DNA of 64,000 nt from Arthrobotrys musiformis (lineage: Eukaryota; Ascomycota; Orbiliomycetes; Orbiliales; Orbiliaceae), in NCBI GenBank assembly GCA_036971715.1, contig JAVHJL010000011.1:682001-746000 (forward strand). Direction: 5' to 3'. Below the pieces are notes generated by a model. It saw only the letters and a list, made by a program, of their open reading frames with translations. It made no database searches and had not been told where the DNA came from. The position numbers and the translations under genes are program-made. This document shows, piece by piece, positions 1 to 11,296 of this stretch (positions are counted from its first letter, which is position 1; each line of letters starts with the position of its first letter).

Positions 1-3000
1 GCTTTCTTACTACCACCAAGCTTAATTCTTTTTCGAGCGCTCCAGTCAGTACTTTTAGCCTTGACGATTTTCAGCAGTTTTCGCTACAATTTCCGGTTTT
101 TCCAAGTATTCTTTTACTTTCAACCTTTCCTTATCTTTTTTATGACTTATCCTTAACGAGACCATGCTGGGTGACTGCTTTGCGCTTGAAAAATAATCTT
201 ATGTTTTTTTTTTTTATTGGGATATTGGGTCGAATCTGCACTTCGAAGCTTGCACGGTTTCTGCACTGCCAGCTGACTTTCTTCTCTGCCATGAATTCCT
301 TTTTGCAAATTTGCCATCGGGGGGTTTTTTTTTCTATATCTACCTAGTACTACTTGAGTGCTGGCGTATATTCAAAGCTTAAATTCCTGTTTGCTTTTCT
401 TTACCTGTTTCTTTATTTCACGGAGTCTCTTGCAGCGATTTTTAGGGTGTTTGGGGCTGGGCTTTGGAACGGGGGTAGTGGTTACTTATTTCTATACAAT
501 TTGTAAATTATATGGTTAACTTCACACGAGGGAGACTATTTTTGCCCAGGCTTGCTTGTGGAAGACAAAAAAAAGACTTTGGGAGGCGGCTAGCTATCTT
601 TTGGCGGCAAATTCTCTTCTTCATTCTTCTTTTTCTTCTTCTTTTTCTTCTTTTCTTCTTCCTTCCCTTCTTCTTCCTCCCCTTCTTACTTTCGCTTCCT
701 TTACTTTCTCTCGAAATTTCTTTCTTTCTTCTTTTTTTTTTTCAGCCCTTTCGCTCCGTTGCATTACGCTAATTCGATAGTCCTTTCTTTTATGTTGTTA
801 GTTGTTTTCTAATGTTTTTGCTGATGTTGATATTAATGCAGCAAATAACCTAAAAGCTAATCCAAATTCCAGTCTTGATTTTCGATAGATTGCACAAGAT
901 CCCTGATGCTAGCAAGTATTAACTTTTTGTGTGACATTACCATTCGACGAAAAAAGAAAGAAAGAAAGAAAGAAAAGCGAGCCATCTCAGGAAAGAGTTG
1001 GCAAAAAACTTCGCATTTTTCGAAGAGGATTTTTTTCAAAGGGGCTCTGGAGCTGGCCGGCCATCTAGCGTCTTTACGACATTGAGGGGAAGGGTCTGAT
1101 TGACGTCTTTCGAGCCGATTCCTGCACAACTTTTTTTTTGCTAGCTTATCTCAAATCTGCCTCTTCACTAACTCTCCTACAAGGCTTCGTAATTGGCTGC
1201 TCTGGTACAGTACCGCGACGGTACATTGGTACTTATTTGGGTGCATACATACTATGCATGCGTGCACGGCCAAGCAAACGTACCCCAGCTTTCTTCCCAC
1301 CCTCTTGCACGCAGCTGTGTTCTCTCCGGTACATTTCGCAGCCCGCTTTCGAAATTCTTGGGGGTTACAATACGAAAAGGGAACTATCTGTTAGTACTAC
1401 TACATGGTGGAGGTTGAGGGATAAAGCAGAAGAATGGGCTCTATCCCTGAAGTTCATTGATGTCCCTCCTTTCTCTTCGATCCTCTTTCTTTACTTTTTT
1501 TCCTTTCTCATGTATGTATGTGCGAAGTTTGGAAAGAGCCCGCATCCACAAAATTCATACGTACCTGTCCATCCTGCTTTGTTGCATATATCCATGCAAC
1601 GACAATTTGTGATCTTTTTTTTTCGCTTTCGATATTTTTTTTGATAATAATCTTTCCGCAGGCGCATATAGTGAACTAAGTAAGCGTCAGCGAACCTGAA
1701 TTGCATTTCGTTTTCATGAGCTCAGGCCAATCAATTATGGCCATCTATAGGCAGTAGTTACTAGTCAATTAGTGGCAGAGGCTGCGCAAGAGAAATCGCA
1801 TGTGAAACCATAGAGGAAGGGAAGGAAAAAGAAAATTTGGAGAAGAGCTAGCCTATCCCAATTTGCCTGTCTGTCACCAAAGAAGTTAACTCTTCCCCAG
1901 ATTTTCATTTATCTTGGCTAAGCTTTAACAGTGGGGATTATCAGGGGCTTGGCATTGCCCGGGTAGCGGAACTAGAGGAGTAATTAGGCGAAGCTTCTCC
2001 TTTCACTAGTTGATTAGTTCGTTGGTGCTAGTGAACTAGGAGGATTTTTTGAAGGCGGAAGGCTGCTATTCTGACGGGCTTGTTCGAGCTTAATTCTGTA
2101 GCTATTTTCATCCCGTGTCGTGTCGGTATTGGTTTGGTTTCGAAGCTACGACAGTAATTCAGCTTTAGCGGGTGGTTCCGAGGAAGTGGTGGTTGGTTCC
2201 TCGTATTCTGATGTTGGTGGCTTTCAGTTGAAAGGGTGTCAGTGCGTTCACACATATGGACGTCGAACCTACATCTTCAAACAAATCGAAGTTTCGCCTG
2301 TTAATCTCAGCTTTGAGAGTGTGATAGCCGGATGAACTGCCAAAAGCGAAGAGTTCTCGACCGGTCGGACTTGGGGAAGGCATGCTCGAATTCTGGGAAT
2401 GCAGTGGCCTGGAAAGCCCAAGGAAAGCTCCTGCATAGACATATATCTAGCACCCTGGTCGGCAATATGGAGATATATCTCACACACACGAATATTCCAA
2501 TCTAAGGCGAGGCAAAAGTGGTGTGGAAATAGAGACTAGTAGCCCCATCCATCCGTTCGAATGCAACCAACCCCAGCACAAAATGGCGTTTTTCGTTTCC
2601 ATTCTTCGACAGGACTTTGTACGACCGAACGGCACACTTCGCTGATCCGTGAAGTTTCGCCAACTAACGCCAAGAACCCACGGGGCGTTTTTGGCGGTAA
2701 ACCCTCCTGTTCAAGATCGAACTCCTGCGCACAGTCCGGCGTCTCGCCAGGGATTAGAGGGCGACGCTCGTATCGCTTGCACTTGCTTGTGCTTACTATC
2801 AGATGAGGGGACATAGCCATGGTAATCGTCCTTGTTGATCATAAGACATACCCCTTCGGGTGGTTCTCTAGCTTCGAGTAAACGTTATTTCAAGCGAGTG
2901 CGAGGACTTGTGGGGACGTCAATTCGTTTACGGTTCCATCGAGAATACCTGGTGGCTTGCCTGCAGCGAGCTCTGGCAAACAGTGAATCGACCACAGTAA

Positions 3001-4199
3001 TCCCTCAATTTCTCGGCATGGCTTATCCTAGAAGCATGACCACACCCTCTTCAAAACCGTTCGTCGTTTGGGGCTCTTGTAGATGCACCATGCAAAATAA
3101 ATGCGAATATGGGTCTGGCTTGCATTACATTTGCTTGAAAGTGGTAGAACAGTGCCTTTTAGCCAGCTGTAACCGAGAACAAGCGACATATTGTGTTCCC
3201 TCCTGGATCAATTCGCATTCGGGCCTCGATAGCTGGGGCGATAGCGTGATGTCGATATATCGTGATATGGCGATCTTGGGCTAAGCCTTTAGCTTGGGTT
3301 CATGAAACGAGGATTGACCCGGCTAGCTTTAACAGCACTAGCCGAGTTACACAGAGTCAGTCAGCCAGATCCAGGGAGATTCGATATCAATACCTCGGCG
3401 ATCTTGTAAAGGAATGTATTAGACTTGGATCCACATGCAGGTTTGAACCCCATCGGGCTTTAGGATCGAACCAAACTTTTGAGTGTAAGGCAATCCGACA
3501 TTGCATTATACGTATACCCTTATATTAGGAGAGGTTGGTTTGAATCCACGGAATGGAGATCTGGTGTTTATCGTCATATGCTCTCTTTGACTTCTCGTCC
3601 GAGAACACCCCTCTCAGGCTCGTTAGGCAATGAGATATTTCCTTGCTAGTTTTCACTAGCTTCTTAGCTTCACGGCCAACGAACAGGGCCGTCCCTCGAG
3701 GCTAAACCAGGACGGAAGAGCTGGCGTAACCGATCTCCACTAAATTTAATTATCAATGCTTTCAGCCGATGAGAAGGTTAAAGTGTACTAAGACGGATTT
3801 TCCGGGGCTTCCCATTGCTACGTCTCTCGGAATATAGTCTGGGGTCGCTCACCTATGGCTTGCTTGGAACAAGATCATACGCGACCTCAAGGTAGTCTAG
3901 CGTGCTGCACTATAGATACGATGCGATACTTCGCGATCTGGAGGAAAGGAAGTAAGTACCTGTACTTGATGCCGTGTCCAGTGTATCGAAACTCAAGGCC
4001 CTGCTGAAGGGCTGACGAATGCAGCTACTATTTTCATTTCCGATCGACTGGAGGGTCGGGATATCATGGTCTCGGCAGTTACTGCTTGATTTAAGTTCCA
4101 CAGGAGACGCCCGATCCGAAGGCATCCAGAGGTGGTGAAGTCCGATACCCTGGTCTTGGTCGAAGCCGAATCAATGGCAAGACCGTATATCATGTCATG
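1..4199. other. Gene-poor left flank
   Basis: I see no gene that I can support here. The first 800 bases are pyrimidine-rich on the + strand, with a dense TTC/CTT block at about 605-690 and an AAAG microsatellite at 951-976. The short open frames (for example both strands at 2536-2820) lack recognisable domains and overlap each other in several frames. The block may be the leader or tail of a gene outside the window. Confidence 0.5.
951..976 (+). repeat. (AAAG)n microsatellite
   Basis: About six tandem AAAG units directly visible. It lies in intergenic DNA between pyrimidine-rich tracts; no coding role is seen. Confidence 0.9.
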
Positions 4200-4816
4200 T
4201 CATGGCCATGGCATCAGCACTAGCCTTCCATGCAAATCCATAGTGCACTCGCCACAATCATGACCGGCCCCAACCAGCTTTGAATTCGAATCATGAATCG
4301 AATCAGGCCCAGATGCACCGCCCTAAAACGCCTCACACAACCATTGTGTTAGTTCATCAATACAATTAAAAACATCCGTTTAAGATCCCAAGACTGACCA
4401 CATACCTGGTAGGAAGCAATTCCAGGCGCATCTTCGGATCCATTCCATCACAACCTCAATGCCTAGCCGCATTGATATTGCATCTCGAATTAGCCGTCCA
4501 GGCCAAGGCCCACATGTTCGCAAGCAGGAGAATTGCGTCCAAATGTGTTGCCCAGAAATCCAGATTAACCCCGGATTTCGTTGGTTGCCACCGTCCCATC
4601 TCCTCGGCAAGCCAAACGTCATTGATGGGAGGGAGAGCCACTCGGGAAATTTGAATCGATCGCAGGTCCACAAGACTTCCCCTCTTCGAGTCGCATTTTT
4701 CGAATTCTTGATCGCGTTCCTGCACAGTATTCTCCGAATTCGTCTACTGGGGATCGAGAAACCATTCTTCCTGTCGTTAACGTTCTGAACCATGTAACTA
4801 AAGTAAGTGAGTCCAT
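4200..4816 (-). pseudogene. Possible decayed coding segment with intron-like signals
   Basis: On the - strand a frame of 89 codons is open from 4725 to 4456. It continues on both sides when three in-frame stops (one TAA and one TAG upstream, one TGA downstream) are ignored. Each stop could come from a CAA, CAG or CGA codon by C-to-T change, the type of change made by repeat-induced point mutation. Downstream, a GTATGT donor (4405), an ACTAAC branch-like site and a TTTTAG acceptor (4323) outline an 83-nt intron. I recognise no domain. Open frames of this length occur by chance elsewhere in the window, so this is weak support for a relic; it may simply be noncoding. Confidence 0.2.
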
Positions 4817-5018
4817 GTTACACTCTGCTCATGCATAAGACCACGAGATCCGTCGGACGTTAAAATTACTAATAGACGACGTTGGACTGCAGGATTTCTG
4901 GGGTTCTCTGTCCTCTGGATTGATCAATATTGATAGCAGACCTGCAGCTTCCCATTTCTTCAGCATCAAGCAACCTGTACGGAACAAAATAAAATAAAAT
5001 ACATAAAATAACACTGCT

Positions 5019-6458
5019 ATGGAGCCTATGATGGCACGGAAGGGGCGCCCGGCAATCTCGCCGTCAACGGGACTGCCGGCACGTCCATCTCCAGACCTGG
5101 AGTCGCCGCCTATTTCTACGGGAATCCGGAGGAGGAGCTCGGTGTATGAAACGATCCAGGACGTTCAGAGCGAGATCCTAGCGCCCGCTGCGAAAGAGAA
5201 TGTCAACTGGAACAATATACCGTTGGCCATGGCCATTCTCCCGGCCGTATCCGGTTTATTCTTCACAAATGGTTCGCACTTTGTTGCAGATGTTATCCTA
5301 TTATTTCTTGCTGCAACGTTTTTGCATTGGCTAATAAAGTTTCCGTGGTACGTATACACACATTTTATGAATATATATGTATTGTTGAATTATTTGAAGC
5401 GCTAGAGCTGACATATACGCCCCCCATAGGGATTGGTATCATGAATCGCAAACAATCGCATTGGACTTTGATCAAACTCATGCCATCCTTTCAGAAGAGG
5501 ATGAGAGGGTGGAAAAGAGCGATGACTCTGATGCTACTTTGAGGGTTACTCGCAAGAAAAAAGTTAACAATGTTTCCTATGACGCAACTCTGGAACTCGA
5601 GAGAAATCGCAAACTCGCTTTGCTATGCTGCTTTCTGGGGCCACTACTTGGGGCATGGATACTTCATGCCATCCGATCCCAACTTTCGCGGCCCGGGGAG
5701 TCCCTCCTATCAACATTCAACATTACTGTGTTTGTATTGGGGGCGGAAATACGGCCTTCGGCCCATGTCATCAAGATGATCCGAAGCCGAACTAGAGAGC
5801 TACAGAGCGCTAAATATCAGCCTCCTCCTTCCAAACTGGAAGAGATGACGTTGAAAATCGAAGAGCTCTCGTTGCAGATGCAAACCCTCATGGCTGCCGT
5901 CAATACAGAAAATGAAATGCTAGCAAACGTGAAGAAGGGTATCCAGCCTGACCTGGATGCTTTGAATCGTAAGTTTGCTCTAACATCAGCCTGCATTATC
6001 AAATGATGCCTATTGTACGAAGCGCTTGCCGTGATTGCTAACATTAAACACACGGAGCAGGCGCTGTCAGACGATATGAACGCAAAGAAGCCTTGCAGTC
6101 TGCACAAACGGAAGAGCGGCTCGCGTATCTCGATCGTCGCCTTAATGATGCATTTACCCTTGCAGCCGCTGCAGCGTCATCCGCGCAGGACAATCGAAAC
6201 AATTCGCTAGGACAGATTCTTACGGCTTGGATCGCGTGGTCAATCTCGATCCCATTTGGCTTAATGATCAAAATTATAAGCGTCCCGATCAAAGTTGTTG
6301 AAACTCTTGCCACACTTCCGTTTCGCACCCAAGCAGGGCGGGCCTTGCTCGGGAGGCACCGAAATGGAACATCCCGCATGAACGATCCTTTAGGCAAACG
6401 ACCAAAGCAAATTGGGGACGGAAAGGCCAAGCATAGGAGCAAGGCGAGATTTGCCTAA
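5019..6458 (+). CDS. Conserved fungal membrane protein with coiled coil
   Basis: Three exons, 5019-5347, 5430-5968 and 6061-6458, give 421 residues. Both introns (82 and 92 nt) have GTACGT or GTAAGT donors and AG acceptors, and the second has a GCTAAC branch site. The N-terminal 70 residues are Pro/Ser/Arg-rich and look disordered. Hydrophobic segments at about 72-110 (ending in a W-rich turn), 190-210 and 220-235 look membrane-embedded. A heptad-like region of about 100 residues follows (Leu, Met and Glu rich, about 255-340), and a last hydrophobic stretch (about 350-375) precedes a basic C-terminus. I recognise no named domain. The arrangement suggests an integral membrane protein with a coiled-coil segment, perhaps a scaffold; the function is unknown. 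The start is the first ATG of the open frame. Confidence 0.8.
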
Positions 6459-8078
6459 TCCCCACTTTTGTTCCAGTTTCGGGCTTCAAATGCGAAATTT
6501 GGGATGTTCGTTCTGCATGAAAATGCGGTTGATCGTCGATTCGGTTTGTTTGCTAACAAAGCGTGCTTTTTGGAACATTTTATCATTGATTCACTTAAAG
6601 GCTGCTGCAGGAGTTCTGGTCGTATGGCGGAAAACAAAGATGAAGTGTCTACATGTTGTATCGTATGCATCAAAGCGTGCTGTCTTTCTCCCCCGTCTCG
6701 CGGGCGAGTAGCTCACTTGTACCAATAAATCATGACGTTATTGATCTATCAATGCCTGAGCGTTCGAAACTCCCTCGTTGAAAACACAGCTCAAACTGCA
6801 GAATGCGTACACGCCACCAATAGGAAATCAAACAGGTGTGGCAGGATAAAGCATGTATTTGCTGGCCACTGCTTCATCCTAGCCACGGTCCGTCCCGCTA
6901 TTTGATAGCTAACTAGCATGAGCATGGCTTGGCCATCTGCCCCAGTGCACCTTGCAAGCCATTCGCTATCGGCGGGATACCAGCAGCTGCGGGAGCTGCA
7001 CCATCTACCCACACCGGTTGAATTTGTCTCATATTTGATACCAAGCAGGCATCTCCTCCCGGATCCCACGCAGAACTCCTCGATTTCATCCTTGCCGTTG
7101 TTGCATTGGACCTGATTCCCGATAGACGACCCCAACGTACTCGGAGTGGATTGTTGGATCGCAAACCCCAGCGAAAAGTTAACTGTTGCCCAATCGAAGC
7201 CCCTTCATAAGACTCGCAGGATATATTCACCCTGATAAAGGAGATCGTCCGATTATCGCGTAGTCGGCTGAAACTATTCTAACTTGCGTCTAGTCGGCAG
7301 TTCATAGACTTGATTTTTGTTTGCTGTTGTCAAATATTCCAACATTAGCAACAAACACTTCCACTCGGACGCTCTTGCATGCATGGCCAACTAGCTAGCT
7401 AGGAGTCTCTCGAGATATCCCTCAAGCCACACGTCCAGCGAAGCAAACGAGTTCACCCTTAACCCGTCGGAGAGGAGCACATTTTTTTTTTATCTATTTA
7501 CGGAGCCGTGGGTCTCTTCATCCGAGGTTCTCCGGTGAATCCAAAAGCAGCTCGTATCCGTACAATTTAACTGTGGGGATATCTCCAACACAGACCGACT
7601 CGAAAACCTCGTGCGCTACGTCGACAGCAAGGCTTTGATGTCTCTGCACAAGATATATCGCCGTTAAATTCTGGAGAACTCCACCAGCTTTTTTCAACAG
7701 GCTACCCGGGCGATTCGCCAACGGAAAACGCTCAGTCAGTGGGGAAGGTTCTTGGCCTGCATACTGGGGCGTTCGGGCCGAAACGAACAGGTAACCAATT
7801 CCACCCAGTGAGCTTTCTCGAAAAAGCGACTCGCATACGACACCCTTTAGGTCGTTCTGGACCGTTCGGTGCGCTGTATTTCATAAAATTGTCGCTGCAA
7901 TAACCCAATCACCCACGAGCCATTCGTCCTAGTTGGTACGTCTCTCTGTGCTCAGGGAAGAGAACAAGTACCTGGTACTTACCTCCGTGACAACATCCGT
8001 TTTCTCCACGGACAAAAAACCCACACCTAAGTTTGTTGCTTTTGGGAAGCTGGGACCCGCACAGGCATCTCCTACAGA
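6459..8078. other. Intergenic between membrane protein and NTA1
   Basis: No gene is firmly supported. The first 250 bases are probably the 3' UTR of the upstream gene. A - strand frame at about 7190-6791 is Cys-rich (eight Cys in 114 residues from the first candidate start), but it has no ATG-led signal peptide and no intron that I could place. The stretch 7740-8078 is the likely NTA1 promoter and 5' UTR. Confidence 0.5.
6791..7190 (-). other. Cys-rich open frame, uncertain
   Basis: The - strand frame reads about 130 codons with eight cysteines in its last 114 residues, several of them spaced like a disulfide-rich secreted protein. A TGA lies in frame just upstream, and an ATG with no following open frame lies in the neighbouring frame. 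It could be the 3' exon of a small secreted protein gene or a chance frame. No family is recognised. Confidence 0.15.
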
Positions 8079-10231
8079 ATGAAGATTGCATGTCTGCAGT
8101 TCGACACTCAGATAGGGAAGGTTCAAGACAATATACACAAGGCGGACGAGACCCTTGGGAGCGCTCTGGGGACGGATGACGTCGAAAACAAAGTCGATGT
8201 ATTGGTCCTAGTAAGTTCAACCGACCCTCCAAACCCCGAACCACCCTGGGATGCGGCATGGATCGATGCACACCTTCTGAGATCTATTTCCTCATGAGAT
8301 GCATTTCGCACTTCCGTGGCTTGATGGCTTGACTATTCGACTGCGATGTGAGACCTTGTTGACTAACCTTTACCTCCCAAAATCTTTTTTTTTTTTTTTT
8401 TTTTTTTTTCTTTATCCAACTAGCCTGAGTTAGCCTTCACAGGTATGCCACCGTCCTCCTCTTTTTTGTGCATTTCTCAGAGAATTCCTGCCGTGTGCAT
8501 TTACACGAACGATGTTGTGTAACCGTGTTTTGACGTTCAAATCCGTGTTTTTTTCTACTGCAGACAAGGAAGTTGGCTGCATACGCTGGCAACCTCTACT
8601 GTCTCACAGAAGCCGTTCTTGAAAACTTGCATCTGCTTCCTCTTCTCATGCGCTCGCATTTCTTCTCCCCTCCCCTACCTCCCTACCAGCCTACCTTCTT
8701 CTCCTTCATATTACCAAATTCTCGCAGTTGACAAGGATATATCGGAATTAACCACCTTTTAACTTCCATACACATTTGCCAGGGTATGTCTTCAAGTCGA
8801 AAGCATCTATCAGACCATACCTGGAGCACACGACATCAGGGATTAGCACCCAATGGGCCAAGCAGACTTCTCGGAGACTTCGATGCTACACCGTCGTCGG
8901 GTATCCCGAGCTAGCGAATGAATACAAGCCACCTAGCCGACATCCGAGAGCCTCTGATCCGTTCTCTGAGACTCCCATCGACGTCTCCGATGATGACGAA
9001 GACGATAAAATTCAGGACCACTGCTACAATGCATGTGTAGTTACATCGCCTGATGGAGAGGTGGTGACGAATTATCGTAAGACATTTTTATATTCTACAG
9101 ACGAGGTAAGTATATTTGTGGCCATCGTGTTATCTACTATATAAAATTTTTTTTCTCCCATCCACACACCCACAGACATACACGCATACATACTCTTACA
9201 TCCTGCATCAGGATCGAAGATAGCCGCCAGCTGGGGAGTGGGACCAGTCGGGTACTCTTGATCCCGAGTGTATCGAGATCCAAGGTATCGAAAGTTCGGC
9301 AAATATCACCAGACGGATTGTGTTAACGGTGTGGATACTGCATATTGTGGACACACCGTTGGGGATTTTTCACCGTACATGCGCTCCCATTCCTCGCGTT
9401 CGATTCGGAGATGCCTTTTCGCACATACCCTCATTTCCCCAACCATATTTTTCTAATACGGTTTTCACAAGAACCGTTCTGCTGAATTTCATAATATGAT
9501 TTTATATCGATGACATCGAATTTTTACTAACAAACACCCCCAAATGTCTTTCCTCCCGGGGAGCCCGAAAATAACAGATCTGGGCATCCGAAGGTTCCAA
9601 CTTCGGCACCACAACTTTCACCTTCCCTACCAATAACCCATCAGACGCTAGCGGTGGTGACGCCGCCGCCGCGACTGCTGTTGCTCCAACTTCCCAAAAT
9701 CAGAAGAATATCACTGTCGCTTTAGGAATCTGTATGGATTTGAACCCTTACAAGTTCGAAGCACTTTTTACTGCCTACGAATTTGCAAATCACGTCTTAT
9801 CCTCTAGTGCCCAATTAGTGATCGTTCCGATGGCATGGGAGACAAGGGAGGCGTATAGCCCTGAAGCGCTAAAGGCGCACGAGAAGGCTATGCATCGTAG
9901 CACGGTTGGTTACTGGGCTATGAGGTTGGAACCTCTATTTGGTAGTGGAGAGGAGCCAGATTCTGAAGATGAGGAGGAGTTGATTGGGACGAGTGAGAAG
10001 CCAGAAGACGCGGATAGGGAGGAGTGGGAGGTTGTTTCTAATAAGGAACGGGGCAACGTTGTGGTTGTGACTTGCAATCGGATGGGCAGGGAAAATGGGA
10101 CGCTGTTCGTGGGGAGTAGCGCTATTATGAATATTAAGAAGAAGACGGCAGACTCGGGTGGGAGTTTGAAGAGATGTCAGGCCATGGGGATGGGGGAGGA
10201 GGGGTTGATGATCGTTGAAGTTGATATTTGA
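8079..10231 (+). CDS. NTA1: Protein N-terminal Asn/Gln amidase (nitrilase fold)
   Basis: Exons 8079-8210, 8424-8442, 8783-9105 and 9578-10231 join to 375 residues. The start MKIACLQFDTQIGKVQ is the typical opening of a carbon-nitrogen hydrolase. The Glu-Lys-Cys triad is visible: E46 in PELAFTG, K150 in NYRKTFLY and C210 in ALGICMDLNPYKFE. That last motif and the WASEG stretch are typical of Nta1. The family deamidates N-terminal Asn and Gln to Asp and Glu, feeding proteins into the Arg/N-degron pathway. Two features are odd. The introns are long (213, 340 and 472 nt), against mostly 50-105 nt for other genes here, and the catalytic Glu lies on a 19-nt exon. Acidic Asp-rich and Ala-rich insertions (about residues 117-125 and 183-193) look like variable loops. 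The enzyme class is clear; the splice sites of the microexon are inferred from the motif. Confidence 0.9.
8385..8409 (+). repeat. T25 homopolymer in NTA1 intron 1
   Basis: An uninterrupted run of 25 T ends 13 bases before the inferred acceptor AG at 8422-8423. It would act as the polypyrimidine tract of the microexon, and its length is likely to vary by slippage. Confidence 0.9.
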
Positions 10232-11296
10232 TATTTGACCAGTTGAAGATGATAAGATAGATGATACGATAGATACGAGCCTGGTGCGGCGGGACATTGC
10301 AAGCTTGATGGCTTTCTACCGGCCTATAATCCAGGTTAGTAAGTGCACGTGCACCTTAAATACCGGGTATGAGCTTTACGATCAATCTCACAACAAAATG
10401 GAATTAATCATAGCCTCTACGGTCTTTCCCCGAACAGTTTTGCAACTTTGTGTCAGCGCATCCCTAGCTTCCAATTTGTTGTATTTTTGATTTCCGTTAG
10501 CGTCGAAGCCCGTTTCCGCTGGCGTTTCAACGAAACCCGTTAGTTCTATTCTCGAAACTTCCCACAGACGGCATGTATTTGCCTGTTACTTTGTGGGGTC
10601 GTTGTAGACGGGGGACAAGAATATTTGGCCCGTCTGCGATGTCATAGCACTGGCCTCGTTCAAAGGACTGGGCCACTTGTACTATATACCATGAACCTTG
10701 CGATTCGAAACCCCAATAATATACGGCTATACATGCCTATATAGTCCTTTTTTATACTAGTATTAGAAACGAGACTGCACTAACGTATATATAGCACGAT
10801 ATTCATACATCCTGTAAAAGAAAAATGCAAAATGCTTTTATTTTTCTTCACCTCACCGCTCTTCGCCTCTTTAATCTTTATCTAATGCCTATGCCTCGCC
10901 GGGAAATACGTTCAAAAAGCCAACCTTATATCGCCAGAGATGGAAACACGGAAAACAAAATCCAATGGAATGCTTTGGAAGGACAATCACGAAGATAAAC
11001 CAAAAAACCAAAACCTGGATGGAGGAGAAGAAAGAAAGAAATGACAGGTTGGAGGAGAGATATGGATAGTAATGAAACGGGATAAAGAATTCTAATAGCC
11101 TGTTTCTTCTCCCCAGAAGGGTGTAAGGAAGTAAAAGTAAAAAAAGGGCGGTGGATCTAATCGAAAAACTGGGTAAATCCAAATCGATTCATGTCTAGAG
11201 TTCGAAAACGCTGCTCTCACTTCCAACAATGAACTAGGGTAGCATAACATGAACGCAACGAACAAAATGTCAGGGCGTTCCAAAAGATATTGCTCA
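10232..11296. other. Convergent intergenic region
   Basis: This lies between the 3' ends of NTA1 (+) and the UBA/UIM gene (-). It probably holds both 3' UTRs. A perfect 12-bp palindrome with a central CACGTG lies at 10343-10354. No coding frame is convincing. Confidence 0.5.

Noticed and set aside
2536..2820. 94-codon - strand frame and an 81-codon + strand frame over the same DNA
   Set aside because: Both strands look equally coding-like and neither matches a known family; not enough to call a gene.
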